From positions 88,628,749 to 88,692,748 of the forward strand of contig NC_092344.1 of NCBI RefSeq assembly GCF_963676685.1: 64,000 nucleotides of DNA. Direction: 5' to 3'. Below the pieces are notes generated by a model, which was not told the origin of the DNA, ran no database searches, and saw nothing but the letters and a program-made list of their open reading frames with translations. Below, one piece after another: positions 33,898 to 47,735 of this stretch. Every line of letters begins with the position of its first letter. Position 1 is the stretch's first letter. This DNA comes from Mytilus edulis. Taxonomy: Eukaryota; Mollusca; Bivalvia; Mytilida; Mytilidae. The position numbers and the translations under genes are program-made.

Positions 33898-34276
33898 CTA
33901 ATTTTCATTTTCAAGCCTTTTTAAAAACAGAAAACCTCTGGAGAGGTTCGAAATTATGCCCTTTTTAGACATCAGATAAATAACGAAATCACACAACCTG
34001 AGATTGTGGGAAAAATAATGACGACTAATGGACAGATTTTACGAAAATGTTTTTTGTCAAGATTGTGAAGTTATGGGAATGTAATTATTTGCCAATTTTA
34101 TGAAGAAACTATTCCATTGTATAGGTCCCATATTATGGAACTCATTTAAAACAACTAGCCTTGAACTTTACAGAAATAGAAAAAATAGTATGCCTGATAA
34201 ATAAGCAAGAAATTCACGGAATATTTATTTTACATACTAGTACTGTATACGTATACTAAGTATTTGTATAATATAC

Positions 34277-34500
34277 ATAAAATTGAGAAAGGAAATGGGG
34301 ACTGTGTCAAAGCGACAACAACCCGACCATAGAGCAGACAACAGCCGAAGGCCACCAGTGGGTCTTCAATGTAGCGAAAAACTCCCGCACCCGTAGGCTT
34401 CCTTCAGCTGGCCCCTTAAAAAATATGTATATATATACTAGTACAGTGATAATGGACGTCATACTAAACTCCGAATTATACACAAGAAACATAAATAAAA
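34277..34500. repeat. Copy of the ~200 bp repeat in unit B
   Basis: Same position in the unit as 23662-23880; differs by a short 'atatat' expansion and few substitutions. Confidence 0.8.
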
Positions 34501-34539
34501 AAAAATAAGATCTTTCATAGCTGACTATGCGGTATAGTT

Positions 34540-34638
34540 TTTTTCATTGTTGAAGGCCGTTCAGTGACCTATAGTTGTTAATTGCAATGCTATTTGAGTT
34601 GTCCAATTGGCAATTATACCACATCCTCTTGTTTTAAT
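34540..34638 (+). repeat. 'ttgaaggccgt' repeat in unit B
   Basis: Orthologous position to 23925-24018. Confidence 0.8.
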
Positions 34639-34755
34639 ATTAATATTGATATCAGTACTGTTTAATTTTGTCACTGTGTGATAACTTCTGGGAAAATTAG
34701 CAATATTGTTTCAAAATGTGATATATCATGAAAATTTCTTACATCAAGTACTTAC

Positions 34756-34791
34756 CAACTGCGCATTCAAATCCACATACGGCGAAGAAAA
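34756..34791 (-). CDS. Exon 2 duplicate (unit B)
   Basis: Same 36 bp and same splice borders as 24137-24172; encodes FFAVCGFECAV with split codons at both ends. Confidence 0.6.
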
Positions 34792-36676
34792 CTGTTTTCA
34801 AATCAAAAGAAATACAATATAATGAGTTTTATTAGAGTTATACTTCACAACATTTTCTTACAAAATTGTAGTATCAACTAACGACCGTATGTATAAAATC
34901 TATCAGTCAAACGTTCTTTGTTTTAGATAATCTCGTTTTAAGAGTAAATGGAGACTTTCCCATGATGTTATTATTTGTCAAAGATCTTGAAGTGGCAAAG
35001 GCAAACATTATAAAAAACTAAAAACATGTGTTTATGAATATTTTTTTATATAACTTAACTATGATACCTAGAAGATCCTACACAAATTTTCAGTTTTATG
35101 TGGAAAAACCCAAGTAAGAAATGGCCACCTCAAAGGAACAAAAATAGAACAATACAAATATTATATGCATGCAGGTTCTCAGACATCATCTCGCGTACTA
35201 AAATCACCTCAGAAATGCACCAAATATGGTTCTCTTCTAATTTTGAGTTTTTACTGCTATCAAAAATCAAATTTTGGAACTTATTTTATCGGAATAATTT
35301 AGCAATCCTTCCAATCTCCCGCTTTTTTTTTTACGTAAAACTATCTATCGTTGGAGCACACTCAGCTAGCTGTGTTCCCTTAACGGATCATTTTTTTAAA
35401 TGTTAATGCATTCACATAGAAGTTATTTCAAAGTTAAAATGTTGAAAGGAAATCATCCAATGTAACGTTACACATGCACAACACTTATTTACAGGTCTGT
35501 ACAAATTATATATACGAAGCACTCATAGTAAGTTGGCCAATATGTAGATTTGATATTAAAAACAATGTCTAGCTAAATAAAATCTATAAATGGTCGGCAC
35601 TGATTTAAAGTAGTGTCTCCTCCATGACAGTCATGGACATTAAAACTCAAAAGACACTGCTAGTTTTAGTATTTGGTACAGGTTGGCTGTCACTGTGCAC
35701 AACAGTTCAACATAGGGGCCAATGGGGAAAACCAGAAAACTTTTTATGGCAGAAAACACTGTCAAACATCCAAAAATACTATCCACACTGATCTTTGTCC
35801 ACACTTGTATTGCATGAAATATTTTTCTTGTGGGCGATGCAAACAACAATCGATCAATCAATCTATCATGTGCTATTATTCGTTGTTATTGATGTACACA
35901 CTTATTGTAACAGATTAGAAAAATGGAGACAAATTCAAACGCAGCCTTGTTACTTTGTTGTTATGGACCAAGGTACATGGCATTACTCAGTAAAAATCCG
36001 TATAAATTCAATTTGACTGATTTTTTAAATTTATACTTTTATGATATTTTTGCTTTTAATAATATAATAATTCGCTCAATATATCAAAGCCCAAGGAACA
36101 GACTTTGTATAAATTAATTATTTAATACAAACACAAACATTTTCTTGCAATTATCTATTTATTACAAATTGCTCTTAAAATTGTCTTACTTACTCATTTC
36201 ACAGATACTACCATTCGGTTTGGAATTTTAAATTGGTCTGTAGGAATTGTATAAAAAACGGAATATCGAGATCTCGTCTTAGTGTAATGTTATTATCTAT
36301 TCAGTCTTGCAACTAAGCCCGAGAAATCACAGTAAAATGATGTCGGGCTTATCATCTGCACCACTTAAAAAAACACCATAATTTCAAATTAAACTGTCAC
36401 TCCAATTAAAATTTGTTAGATGACAGGAAGCACATGTTATTTTATCCTGATCCACAAATGGTAATTGTTGCATAAATGGATTAATAGTAAATACACAGCA
36501 CTGCCTCCCCATTTTTTGAGAGGTTTTATATAAAAATGACCCTCCTTTTTATAACATACTATATAAAAATGCATTTGTGTTTGATAACTATATATTGATT
36601 TGGGGTGTGTATGATCTTCATTTCATATATGAATATGCTATTCAGAATCTTAAATTATAAATAGTCAATGTTATAA

Positions 36677-37118
36677 GAATCATATTCAAAACAGTGTAGC
36701 TGTGGCCATTGATTGACAACCTTAAATTATCCCATTGACTATTGACAGATTATGTTAACGTTTGTTTGTAACGACCACTGCTCACTACTTACTTATTATA
36801 GAATTTAAGCTGTGGGTCACCAAAGGTTCTTAACGCCTTTAATATTAAAATAATTCGAAAAATTATTCAGGAATAACTTTATCTTTTGATTTATATTATT
36901 GATACAAATCAAAACATCGTGTTATTCCTGATTAGTTTTTCTAATTACTTTATTTAGGTGTTGAGAACCTTTTGTGACCCCACAGTTTAAGTGTCTTTAA
37001 CAAGTACATAGTGAGCAGCGGTCGTTACAGACAAACGTTCACGTAATCTGCCCCAGGCAATGGGATAAATTAAGGTCGGCAATCAATGACCACAGCTACA
37101 CTGTTTTGAATATGATTC
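36677..37118. mobile_element. ~440 bp foldback MITE, unit B copy
   Basis: Colinear with 27629-28069; arms 'aaaacagtgtagctgtggcc' and its mirror. Small changes only. Confidence 0.88.
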
Positions 37119-38934
37119 TATACTAAATTAAACTAATATATGAATTAATATGAAAGTTCACCTTCAAAATAAGTTACAAATTCCTCCCCCCTTCTTTCAT
37201 GGGAAAAAAATGGTTGATTATTTAGGGAATCACTGATGATTAGAGCGGCCCCCTATTAGGTCAGTCAGCCCCCCCCCCCCCTTTTACAAAAAGTTCTGGA
37301 TCTGCTCCTGACTATAGGTGCTGAACGTTATGTTACATGTATATTAAAATTGGTACATTTTCTAGGCCAGAATGGCACACCCCTACCATAAAAATATTGA
37401 GGTATCATTTGTATCAATGGGATCTATCCCCTAGATGAAAAAAGACCTAATTGTTATTCTTATATTCTTTTCTTTGTTTCCCTTCTTAACATCTTTTGAC
37501 AATCTATCAATACATGCAATACGAGGGTGTGCTTGAACTCTCATAGTATTTTAGTAACAACAAATTAATGTATATGTAATGAACTTAATTAAGCTGTTGA
37601 AATTTACCGAAAACCATATTAAAGATTCAAAGCTTTTTAAATATAACATATAAAACTATGAAAAATAATACATTATTCAAAACTCGTGCTTCTTCTTTTT
37701 AATATCTGATGAAGTAATGTGTAGATGTAAAACTAAATCAGAATATTTACTTTTTACTTTTGTAATTTCTTAACTTGAGGGTTAATCAAAAATTTACACA
37801 CTCAGTTTTTGTTTTAAACATCTGTTTTATGTAATATCATTTGTCCCCTAATCAGTAGTGGATGACATATTTATATCTCTACTTTTATAATTGAGAGAAG
37901 ATATGAAATTTTCACTCTGAAGGGCTTTGTTGGAAGACTGTATTAAGTTCATGCGAACTTATTCGTCCTTTACATTCTTAAAGGTTATCAATTGTATCAT
38001 TATCGGATCTAACATTAATTCTATTTTTATTAATTCTTTTAATACATTACTAACATGGCCCTGCGCCCCGTTGTTAGTTATATAATTTTTCGGGTCCATT
38101 ATTTTTCTCAGACTAATAATGACATTTTTAAACTTAATACGTCGGTGGCGTCCTGAATGTCATTTTTGTCATTGAACTATATATGACCCTGCGCTCGATC
38201 CGTCGTTGTATTATCACCTATGGGCGGGCATCCTGTTGGTACTGAAGTTTTGGCATTTCACAAGGTAATTTTATTTTCAGACTGATGATAACTAAATCTC
38301 CATGCATTGTAGGTGTCCTGATGCTGATTGTGTCATTTTTGTCATGGATGATCATGGAAAACATGATTAATTTATTAGATGGATTGAACTTCGAACTATA
38401 TCTTAGTAATTTGCGAGTACTCTAGCTTAGATTGGTGCTGTGTGTCTTTCGTTTTTATGTTATTTTAATTGTTTTGTGCTAAGTACCTTTCCTATGAATT
38501 ATGAGTCAAGCCCTTCCCAACCGAATGTATATAGCTACTTTGTTCTTGTGTTGTTACACCACAGTCCAAGGTTCTAGTATATCCCAGTATAGTGTAACTT
38601 TCCCCGAGCCACTATCCTGAAATGGCTGTATTTTGTTGATATCTGTTTTTCGTTTATTATTGAAGTATAAAATTGTTTCACATTTTGTCGTCCTGTGCCC
38701 TTTGTTGGCTTTGTGTACGTTTTGTGTTTTGCTCATAGTATAAGATCGTATGATGACTTGTGATTGCTTATATCTTTTTCCTTTTGTCTTTAATAATGGA
38801 TAGTTTGGTGTTTTGTATGTAGAGCAGGACGGATGATGCGCACTTGGCGCATCTGTTTTAACTTTATTGTTTATTGTATTTGAAGGGGCATATGTTTCTA
38901 ATCTTACACAATGTAGGAAGAAAATAATATGTGT

Positions 38935-39280
38935 TTTTATACTGCAACTAGTTGTGTTTATTTCTTAACTATAGTAACACTCGGCTATATTTTGTATAAT
39001 GTCAATTTCATCATGGGACACTTTCTCCACAATCAGGGGTCCATTACTGAGGGATGAAAATAAGTTTGACATTTGTGTTACGATTTAAAAAGCTATCAAT
39101 GTATTAATTTCAGTTGCAGTATGAAAACAATATTAGGCAATGTCATAAAAATATAAACTTTTGTTGTACTCGGCGCAAAACTGTGGAAGGGCTCGGTAGA
39201 ACCTCGCCCATCCCCAATTTCTCAGCCTCATACAAAAAAGTTTATATTTTCCTGGTATTGACCTAATATTGTATATATAC
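38935..39280 (+). repeat. 'gcaactagttg' foldback repeat, unit B
   Basis: Orthologous to 29790-30130. Confidence 0.8.
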
Positions 39281-39666
39281 GATATGCAGTCACAGTAAGT
39301 CTAAAAAAAAATCAGAATAACTCTCACTTAGATTGTATGGATATATCAAATTATATTTAATAACTTTTCGAAATTGATTTTGTATGTTAAATCAGACCAG
39401 GGGAATAGATATTTAACTTTAAACATGTATCTGCGTTAGAACCAAGTAGTCGTTATCTGTTCCAATGGAAGTTTCCTTATTAACACTTTGTAACCCGGAC
39501 CATATGTTTATCTCAATAACAAATATGGATATGCGACAGGAAATGGAAACTTAGAAGTTCGACAGTTCTAGGATGAGTTTTAGGACACAAGCAAGGCATG
39601 ATGTCAATAATAAGGTCCATACAATCTGCATGTGTTCCCCATCCCATACATATCATTTATTTAAGA

Positions 39667-39815
39667 ATTGAATGCTTCTTTTTGTAAATTTATTGGGGTG
39701 TAAAAGCGTTGACCGAAGTACATTTTATATGAAGCGTGAAAGCGCTTCATTCTAAAAATATGCGCACGGTCAACCCTTTTACAACCATATAAAGTTACAA
39801 AAAGAAGCATTCAAT
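39667..39815. mobile_element. ~149 bp palindromic MITE, unit B
   Basis: Orthologous to 30506-30651; loop reads gaagcgtgaaagcgcttc. Confidence 0.85.
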
Positions 39816-40445
39816 ACTTATAATTACATTTTTTAGCTAGGATCATGAAAACTAAATTTTTATCAAGTTTTTATTTAATTCACCTGTGCACTTTATTGTG
39901 GGACCTCGTGTCATCATGAATGATACATTTTATTGTGTAATGCAATTGCTTAAGGAATAACACGTGATGTGCAGTTAGCCAATCAGAATAACGTATTATT
40001 ATGAAACTTACATCTAATGTAATTATTAGGTCTATAGAATGCGCATGTTTTTCCACCCCATACCTATCATTTATTTTCAATTTTTTTAACCATTTTCGAA
40101 TGGGTAAACAATCGGAGAGGTTTTTTTTAATACTAGAATAAAAAAAAAGGAGATTTGCGATGATGATGTGGTATGATTGCCAAAGAAAGAACTATTCGCG
40201 AAAGACCACACTAAATGTATCGCTCAGCTTTCAGTAATACGCTCGAAAACCCATATCGTATAACTCAAACGAGAAAATCAAACAGTACGTTGTTTAGTTC
40301 GTATATAATTAAATAAAAAAAAACAGACATTATTATGAGAAGACGGTCTTAGTGAAGAAAAACATTACTCGTTTTCAGTTCCATCGAAATAGTCTTCATT
40401 ATCACATTTAAATCCTATAACATTCGTTATACATATTCGCCTTAC

Positions 40446-40470
40446 CAAATAAAGCTAGCTGGAAGTCCAT
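40446..40470 (-). CDS. Exon 1 duplicate (unit B)
   Basis: Identical 25 bp to 31281-31305, with ATG at 40468-40470, MDFQLALF and donor gtaagg. Supports a second potential transcription start for the gene, about 9.2 kb further upstream. Confidence 0.6.
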
Positions 40471-40511
40471 TATCTACCTGTGTTGTGTAATATTACGCTG
40501 ATAGTAAATCT

Positions 40512-40521
40512 CTTATATATA
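40512..40521 (-). promoter_or_regulatory. TATA box upstream of exon 1 (unit B)
   Basis: TATATATAAG on the minus strand at the same spacing as in unit A, and a better TATA consensus. Confidence 0.42.
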
Positions 40522-41079
40522 GTCAAGCACGACTATAAGTCAAAACAATTTCACAGTTACAGTCAAAGAGCCGGAATTTTTGTATGAATCTGCTTTTACA
40601 AATAAGAAAGTGGGCAAAATCAGAATTCACAAAAGCACTCCAAGGACAGATGTTAGTTCAATATCAATTCTTGAAAAAGAAACCAATTAGGTATAGTTAT
40701 TTGAATGTAGTCCAGCTTCCTGTTAGAGTTTTATATTTATTTCCAATAGTAGTTGATTAATTAAACCTGATTTATGTATTTTTTTCAATATAGTGGAGAA
40801 ACTACAAAAACATCTTGGCATAAAATTGATACAATCCGATAAGAATACTTTTGTAGAATGGAAACTGTATTTGCCAAATTCTTGTCTTGCTGAACGTTTC
40901 TCAGTGCTGGACAGAGTTTTGATCTATTCATTTAATTGTCCAAGACAAAAGGAAACAAGATTGCACACGCTGAAATCGGTGTACTTTACATGTCATAATT
41001 GTAATGATGCTGAAAGTCTGCAATATTAAGGTTTGAATAAATGTATAACATTAACTTTACATTATCAATTATCCTCGTA

Positions 41080-41350
41080 AATGAGATCAAGGTCAGAAAA
41101 ACACAGCCAGACAGACATGTACACCTAATTATCATATCACGTATAGTAAGCTAATTGCTTATAGAATCTCAGAAACATCGGCAAATGGACAATACAAATG
41201 AGGTCAAGGTCAGATGAACCCTGCCAGACAACATGTACACCTTATAATCATTTTAAACACCAAATATAGTTAACCTATTATAAAATACCTAGCAACAAAA
41301 ACTTAAATAAACCATGCAACAGATGAACGAAATCTACAGTCAGACATGTA
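41080..41350 (+). repeat. Two 'gaggtcaaggtcag' monomers, unit B
   Basis: Orthologous to 31910-32190. Confidence 0.8.
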
Positions 41351-41499
41351 CGGTTTAGGACCAGACACAAGTTGTTTCTTTTTTCCTTTTTCCTTTTTCG
41401 ATATTCAAATTTGAAAAAATATTATAAGTCCAAACTGAAACACACAAAAAAAAAATCCTTAATTTTTTTTCCTCAAAATTTTTTTCCCCTTTAATATTT

Positions 41500-41750
41500 T
41501 TTTTCCGTTTCCTTATTCGGTTTCTATTTCCTTATTCGATTTTCATTTCCTTATTTGGTTTCTGTTTCCTTATTCGATTTTCATTTCCTTATTCGGTTTC
41601 TATTTCCTTATTCGATTTTCATTTCCTTATTCGGTTTTCATTTCCTTATTCGGTTTCTGTTTCCTTATTCGATTTCTATTTCCTATTTCGATTTCTGTTT
41701 CCTGATTCGTTTTCTATTTCGTTATTTAATTTTCATTTCCTTAATCAGTT
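41500..41750 (+). repeat. 19-bp-period array, unit B
   Basis: Orthologous to 32337-32610 with a slightly different copy number and order of motif variants. Confidence 0.88.
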
Positions 41751-41754
41751 TTAA

Positions 41755-42770
41755 ATGAGGTGTAATATACTGCCAGGTTACTAAAGTTAGTCTTATGTCC
41801 TACTTACCGTCGTAAATTGTTTATACATAAGGGATAGTCAACCATTTCATATGAGTTTTTTTTTTTTTACTAAGAACAAGTGTTGTACAGTTATAATATT
41901 TCTGTGTGTAACATACTGCTAGATTACTGAAGTTAGTCTTATGCCTAAACTAACCTCCATAAACTGTTTATACATAAGCGATAGTCACCCATGTAAAATG
42001 AGTTTTCTTTTACTGAGAACAAGTGTGATACAGTTATATATCTGTGTAGAACATACTGCATGCCAGGTTACTGAAGTCAGTCTTTTGTCTGTATTAATCT
42101 CTGTAACCTGTTTATACATAAGGGATAGTCAACCATATATTAAATGAGTGGTGTTTTTTTTTACTGAGAACAAGTGTTGTACAGTTGTATATCTGTGTAG
42201 AACATTCTGCATGCCAGGTTACTGAAGTCAGTCTTTTGCCTGTATTACAGCAGATTTCAGTGAGTATGTAGCTAATTGTAATATCTTTGGTTAGCTTGCT
42301 TGTTAGCTGAACCGTGAAGTCATTGATAGGTAAGGTATACTACCCTTCTTTTAAAGTAGCTTAGTCCTACAGAGAGATATATTGGTTATCTGTTGGGCTA
42401 GTCTACTATTAAAGGAGGGTAGTTTACCTAACTTAACAATGACTTCACGGTTCAGCTAGCAAGCAAGCTAACCAAAGATATTACATTTAGCTACATACTC
42501 ACTGAAATATGCTGTAACCTCTGTAACCTGTTTATACATAAGGGATAGTCAACCATGTAAAATGAGTTTTTTTACTGAGAACGAGTGTTGTACAGTTAGT
42601 GTTATATTTCTGTGTAGAACATACAACCAGGTTACTGAAGTTAGTCTTGTGTCTGTTTTCACCTCCATGAACTGTTTATATATAAGAGATAGTAAACCGT
42701 TGTATAAGTGTTTTGTTTTACTTAGAAGTTTTGTGTGGTTATATATCAGCGTAGAACATACTGTCAGGTT
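41755..42770 (+). repeat. ~140 bp tandem array, unit B (longer, MITE-interrupted)
   Basis: One more monomer than unit A, and a 267 bp MITE inserted within a monomer at 42248. Confidence 0.88.
42248..42514. mobile_element. 267 bp foldback MITE with TA duplication (unit B only)
   Basis: Starts CAGCAGATTTCAGTGAGTAT and ends with the near mirror ATACTCACTGAAATATGCTG; the arms pair for about 75-80 bp. TA at 42246-42247 and 42515-42516. Sister monomers read through the site as gtattaacctctg, so the insertion point is clear. Likely Tc1/mariner-derived. Confidence 0.88.
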
Positions 42771-43269
42771 ACTGAAAGAGGGGCGAAAGATACCAGAAGG
42801 ACAGTCAAACTCATAGATCGAAAATAAACTGACAATGCTATGGCCATAGTCTCATGTCTATACTTACCTCTATAATCTGTTAATACATGCGAGAAAGTAA
42901 AACCGTGTTATATGAATATATATGTCTGTGGTCGCAAGGGTCTTATAATCAGTCCTCTGTGGTAGTGTGACAGCTATAGTACCTGGTTGTGATGGTTAGT
43001 TCTTATAAGATACTAACCTTTAAAATCGGAAAAGGATACTAATTTTTACGATAGAACAGACGGTTTCTACTTTGGCATCGTAAATTTGACTTTTTTGTAT
43101 GTTTTTAAGAAAATGAAAATAACACTTATTGAATTTAGTGCGTAAACGCTTTTCTAGATTTTCCTTCATTAGGAACGATCAAAGTTAACCCAAACATTTG
43201 AAAACCAGGGATGTATAAGTACGTAGAAACGGAAAGTGCTATGACCAATTAATTCCAACATTATATGGA

Positions 43270-43378
43270 TCTCTCACTTTTTTTCATTGTTGAAGGCCGT
43301 TCAGTGACCTATAGTTGTTAATTGAAATGCTATTTGAGTTGTCCAATTGGCAATTATACCACATCCTCTTGTTTTAAT
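43270..43378 (+). repeat. 'ttgaaggccgt' repeat in unit C
   Basis: Orthologous to 23925-24018; sits directly at the deletion junction near 43275-43280. Confidence 0.75.
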
Positions 43379-43495
43379 ATTAATATTGATATCAGTACTG
43401 TTTAATTTTGTCACTGTGTGATAACTTCTGGGAAAATTAGCAATATTGTTTCAAAACGTGATATATCATGAAAATTTCTTACATCAAGTACTTAC

Positions 43496-43531
43496 CAACT
43501 GCGGATTCAAATCCACATACGGCGAAAAAAA
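43496..43531 (-). pseudogene. Exon 2 relic (unit C)
   Basis: The frame is kept, with one Cys-to-Ser change (tgc to tcc) and a silent change. Splice borders are intact, but exon 1 and exon 3 of this unit are missing, so it is a relic unless spliced from an unseen upstream exon. Confidence 0.6.
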
Positions 43532-45077
43532 CTGTTAAAATACAAAAACGGGAATTTTGAGAGTTAAATTTTCAAATCAAAAGAAATACAATATAATGAG
43601 TTTTATTAGCGTTATACTTCACAACATTTTTTTACAAAATTGTAGTATCAAGTAACGACCGTATGTATAAAACTCTATCAGTCAAACGTTCTTTGTTTTA
43701 GATAATCTCGTTTTAAGAGTAAATGGAGACTTTCCCATGATGTTATTATTTGTCAAAGATCTTGAAGTGGCAAAGACAAACATTATAAAAAAACTAAAAA
43801 CATGTGTTTATGAATATTTTTTTTTTATATAACTTAACTATGAAACCTAGAAGATCCTACACAAATTTTCAGTTTTATGTGGAAAAACCCAAGTAAGAAA
43901 AGGCCACCTCAAAGGAACAAAAATAGAATAATACAAATATTATATGCATGCAGGTTCTCGGACATCATCTCGCGTACTTAAATCACCTCAGACATGCACC
44001 AAATATGGTCCTCTTCTAATTTTGAGTTTTTACTGCTATCAAAAATCAAATTTTGGAACTTATTTTATCGGAATCATTTGGCAATCCTTCCAATCTCCCG
44101 CTTTTTTTTACGTAAAACTATCTATCGTTGGAGCACACTCAGCTAGCTGTGTTCCCTTAACGGATCATTTTTAAAAATGTTAATGCATTCACATAGAAGT
44201 TATTTCAAAGTTAAAATGTTGAAAGGAAATCATCCAATGTAACGTTACACATGCACAACACTTATTTACAGGTCTGTACAAATTATATACACGAAGCACT
44301 CATAGTAAGTTGGCCAATATGTAGATTTAATGTCTAGCTGAATAAAATCTATAAATGGTCGGCACTGATTTAAAGTAGTGTCTCCTCCATGACAGTCTTG
44401 GACATCAAAACTCAATAGACACTGCTAGTTTTAGTATTTGGTACAGGTTGGCTGTCACTGTGCACAACAGTTCAACATAGGGGCCAATGGGGAAAACCAG
44501 AAAACTCTTTATGTCAGAAAACACTGTCAAACATCTAAAAATACTATCCACACTGATCTTTGTCCACACTTGTATTGCATGAAATATTTTTCTTGTGGGC
44601 GATGCAAACAACAATCGATCAATCAATCTATCATGTGCTATTATTCGTTGTTATTGATGTACACACTTATTGTAACAGATTAGAAAAATGGAGACAAATT
44701 CAAACGCAGCCTTGTTACTTTGTTGTTATGGACCAAGGTACATGGCATTATTCAGTAAAAATCCGTATCAATTCAATTTGACTGATTTTTTAAATTTATA
44801 CTTTTATGATATTTTTGCTTAAATGACAGGAAGCAGATGTTATTTTATCCTGATCCACAAGTGGTAATTGTTGCATAAATGGATTAATAGTAAATACACA
44901 GCACTGCCTCCCCATTTTTGAGAGGTTTTATATAAAAATTACCCTCCTTTTTATAACATACTATATAAAAATGCATTTACGTTTGATAACTATATATTGA
45001 TTTGGGGTGTGTATGATCTTCTTTCATATATGAATATGCTATTCAGAATCTTAAATTATAAATAGTCAATGTTATAA

Positions 45078-45520
45078 GAATCATCTTCAAAACAGTGTAG
45101 CTGTGGCCATTGATTGACCACCTTAAATTATCCCATTGACTGGGGCAGATTATGTGAACGTTTGTTTGTAACGACCACTGCTCACTACTTACTTATTATA
45201 GAATTTAAGCTGTGGGTCACCAAAGGTTCTTAACGCCTTTAATATTAAAATAATTCGAAAAATTATTCAGGAATAACTTTTGTTTTGATTTATATTATTT
45301 ATATTATTGATACAAATCAAAACATCATGTTATTCCTGATTAGTTTTTCTAATTACTTTATTTAGGTGTTGAGATCCTACAGTTTAAGTGTCTTTAACAA
45401 GTACATAGATTAGTGAGCAGCGGTCGTTACAGACAAACGTTCACGTAATCTGCCCCAGTCAATGGGATAAATTAAAGTCGTCAATCAATGACCACAGCTA
45501 CACTGTTTTGAATATGATTC
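45078..45520. mobile_element. ~443 bp foldback MITE, unit C copy
   Basis: Colinear with 27629-28069, with small indels such as an extra 'atttatatt' and a lost 'ttttgtgacc' block. Confidence 0.85.
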
Positions 45521-47394
45521 TATACTAAATTAAACTAATATATGAAATAATATGAAAGTTCACCTTCAAAATAAGTTACAAATGCCTCCCCACTTCTTTC
45601 ATGGGAAAAATGGTTGATTATTTAGGGAATCACTGATGATTAGAGCGGCCCCCTATTAGGTCAGTCAGCCCCCCCCCCCCCCCCCTTTTACAAAAAGTTC
45701 TGGATCTGCTCCTGACTATAGGTACTGAACGTTATGTTACATGTATATTAAAATTGGTACATTTTTTAGGCCAGAATGGCACACCCCTACCATAAAAATA
45801 TTGAGGTATCATTTGTATCAATGGGATCTATTCCCTAGATGAAAAAAGACCTAATTGTTCTTTTTATATTCTTTTCTTTTTCTTTTTTTTCCTTCTTAAC
45901 ATCTTTTGACAATCTATCAATACATGCAATAAGAGGGTGTGGTTGAACTCTCATGGTATTTTAGTAACAACAAATTAATGTATATGTAATGAACTTAATT
46001 AAGCTGTTGAAATTTACCGAAAACCATACTAAAGATTCAAAGCTTTTTAAATATAACATATAAAACTATGAAAAATAATACATTATTCAAAACTCGTGCT
46101 TCTTCTTTTTAATATCTGATGAGGTAATGTGTAGATGTAAAACTAAATCAGAATATTTACTTTTTACTTTTGTAATTTCTTAACTTGAGGGTTAATCAAA
46201 AATTTACACACTCAGTTTTTGTTTTAAACATCTGTTTTATGTAATATCATTTGTCCCCTAATCAGTAGTGGATGACATATTTATATCTCTACTTTTATAA
46301 TTGAGAGAAGATATGAAATTTTCACTCTGAAGGGCTTTGTTGGAAGACTGTATTAAGTTCATGCGAACTTATTCGTCCTTTACATTCTTAAAGGTTATCA
46401 ATTGTATCATTATCGGTTCTAACATTAATTTTATTTTTATTAATTCTTTTAATACATTACTAACATGGCCCTGCGCCCCGTTGTTAGTTATACAGTTTTT
46501 AAAATACGTGCTATCCATCATGTATTACCACCTGTGGGCAGGCATCATGTTAGTACTTAATTTTGGCATTGCACATTATCGGGTCCATTATTTTTCTCAG
46601 ACTGATAATTACATTTTTAAACTTAATACGTCGGTGGCGTCCTGAATGTCATTTTTGTCATTGAAATATATATGGCCCTGCGCTCGATCCGTCGTTGTAT
46701 TATCACCTGTGGGCGGGCATCCTGTTGGTACTGAAGTTTTGACATTTCGCAAGGTAATTTTATTTTCAGACTGATGATAACTAAATCTCCATTTTTGTCA
46801 TGGATGATCATGGAAAACATGATTAATTTATTTAGATGGATTGAACTTTGAACTATATCCTAGTAATTTGCGAGTACTCTAGCTTAGATTGGTGCTGTGT
46901 GTCTTTCGTTTTTATGTTATTTTAAATGTTTTGTGCTAATTCCCTTTCCTATGAATTATGAGTCAAGCCCTTCCCAACCGAATGTATATAGCTACTTTGT
47001 TCTTGTGTTGTTACACCACAGTCCAAGGTTCTAGTATATTCCATTATAATGTAACTTTCCCCGAGCCACTATCCTGAAATGGCTGTGTTTTGTTGATATC
47101 TGTTTTTCGTTTATTATTGAAGTATAAAATTGTTTCACATTTTGTCGTCCTGTGCCCTTTGTTGGCTTTGTGTACGTTTTGTGTTTTGCTCATAGTATAA
47201 GATCGTATGATGACTTGTGATTGCTTATATCTTTTTCCTTTTGTCTTTAATAATGGATAGTTTGGTGTCTTGTATGTAAAGCAGGACGGATGATGCACAC
47301 TTGGCGCATCTGTTTTAACTTTATTGTTTATTGTATTTGAAGGGGCATATGTTTCTAATCTTACACAATGTAGGAAGAAAATAATATGTGTTTT

Positions 47395-47735
47395 CATACT
47401 GCAACTAGTTGTGTTTATTTCCTAACTATAGTAACAGCTATATGTTGTATAATGTCAATTTCATCATGGAACACTTTCTCCACAATCAGGGGTCCATTAC
47501 TGAGGGATGAAAATAAGTTTGACATTTGTGTTACGATTTAAAAAGCTATCAATGTATTAATTTCAGTTGCAGTATAAAAATAATATTAGGCAATGTCATA
47601 AAAATATAAACTTTTGTTGTACTCGGCGCAAAACTGTGGAAGGGCTCGGTAGAACCTCGCCCTTCCCCAATTTCTCAGCCTCATACAAAAAAGTTTATAT
47701 TTTCCTGGTATTGACCTAATATTGTATATATACGA
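47395..47735 (+). repeat. 'gcaactagttg' foldback repeat, unit C
   Basis: Orthologous to 29790-30130. Confidence 0.8.

Larger units (their letters stand above)
33464..43021. repeat. Tandem unit B: second 5' gene cassette
   Basis: 9,558 bp unit from 'aaaatcggaaaaggatact' to the same motif at 43022. Retains promoter-like sequence, exons 1-3 and all shared repeats in the order of unit A. It lacks the Penelope-like insertion (empty site 36310-36311) and carries a private foldback MITE at 42248-42514. Confidence 0.93.
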
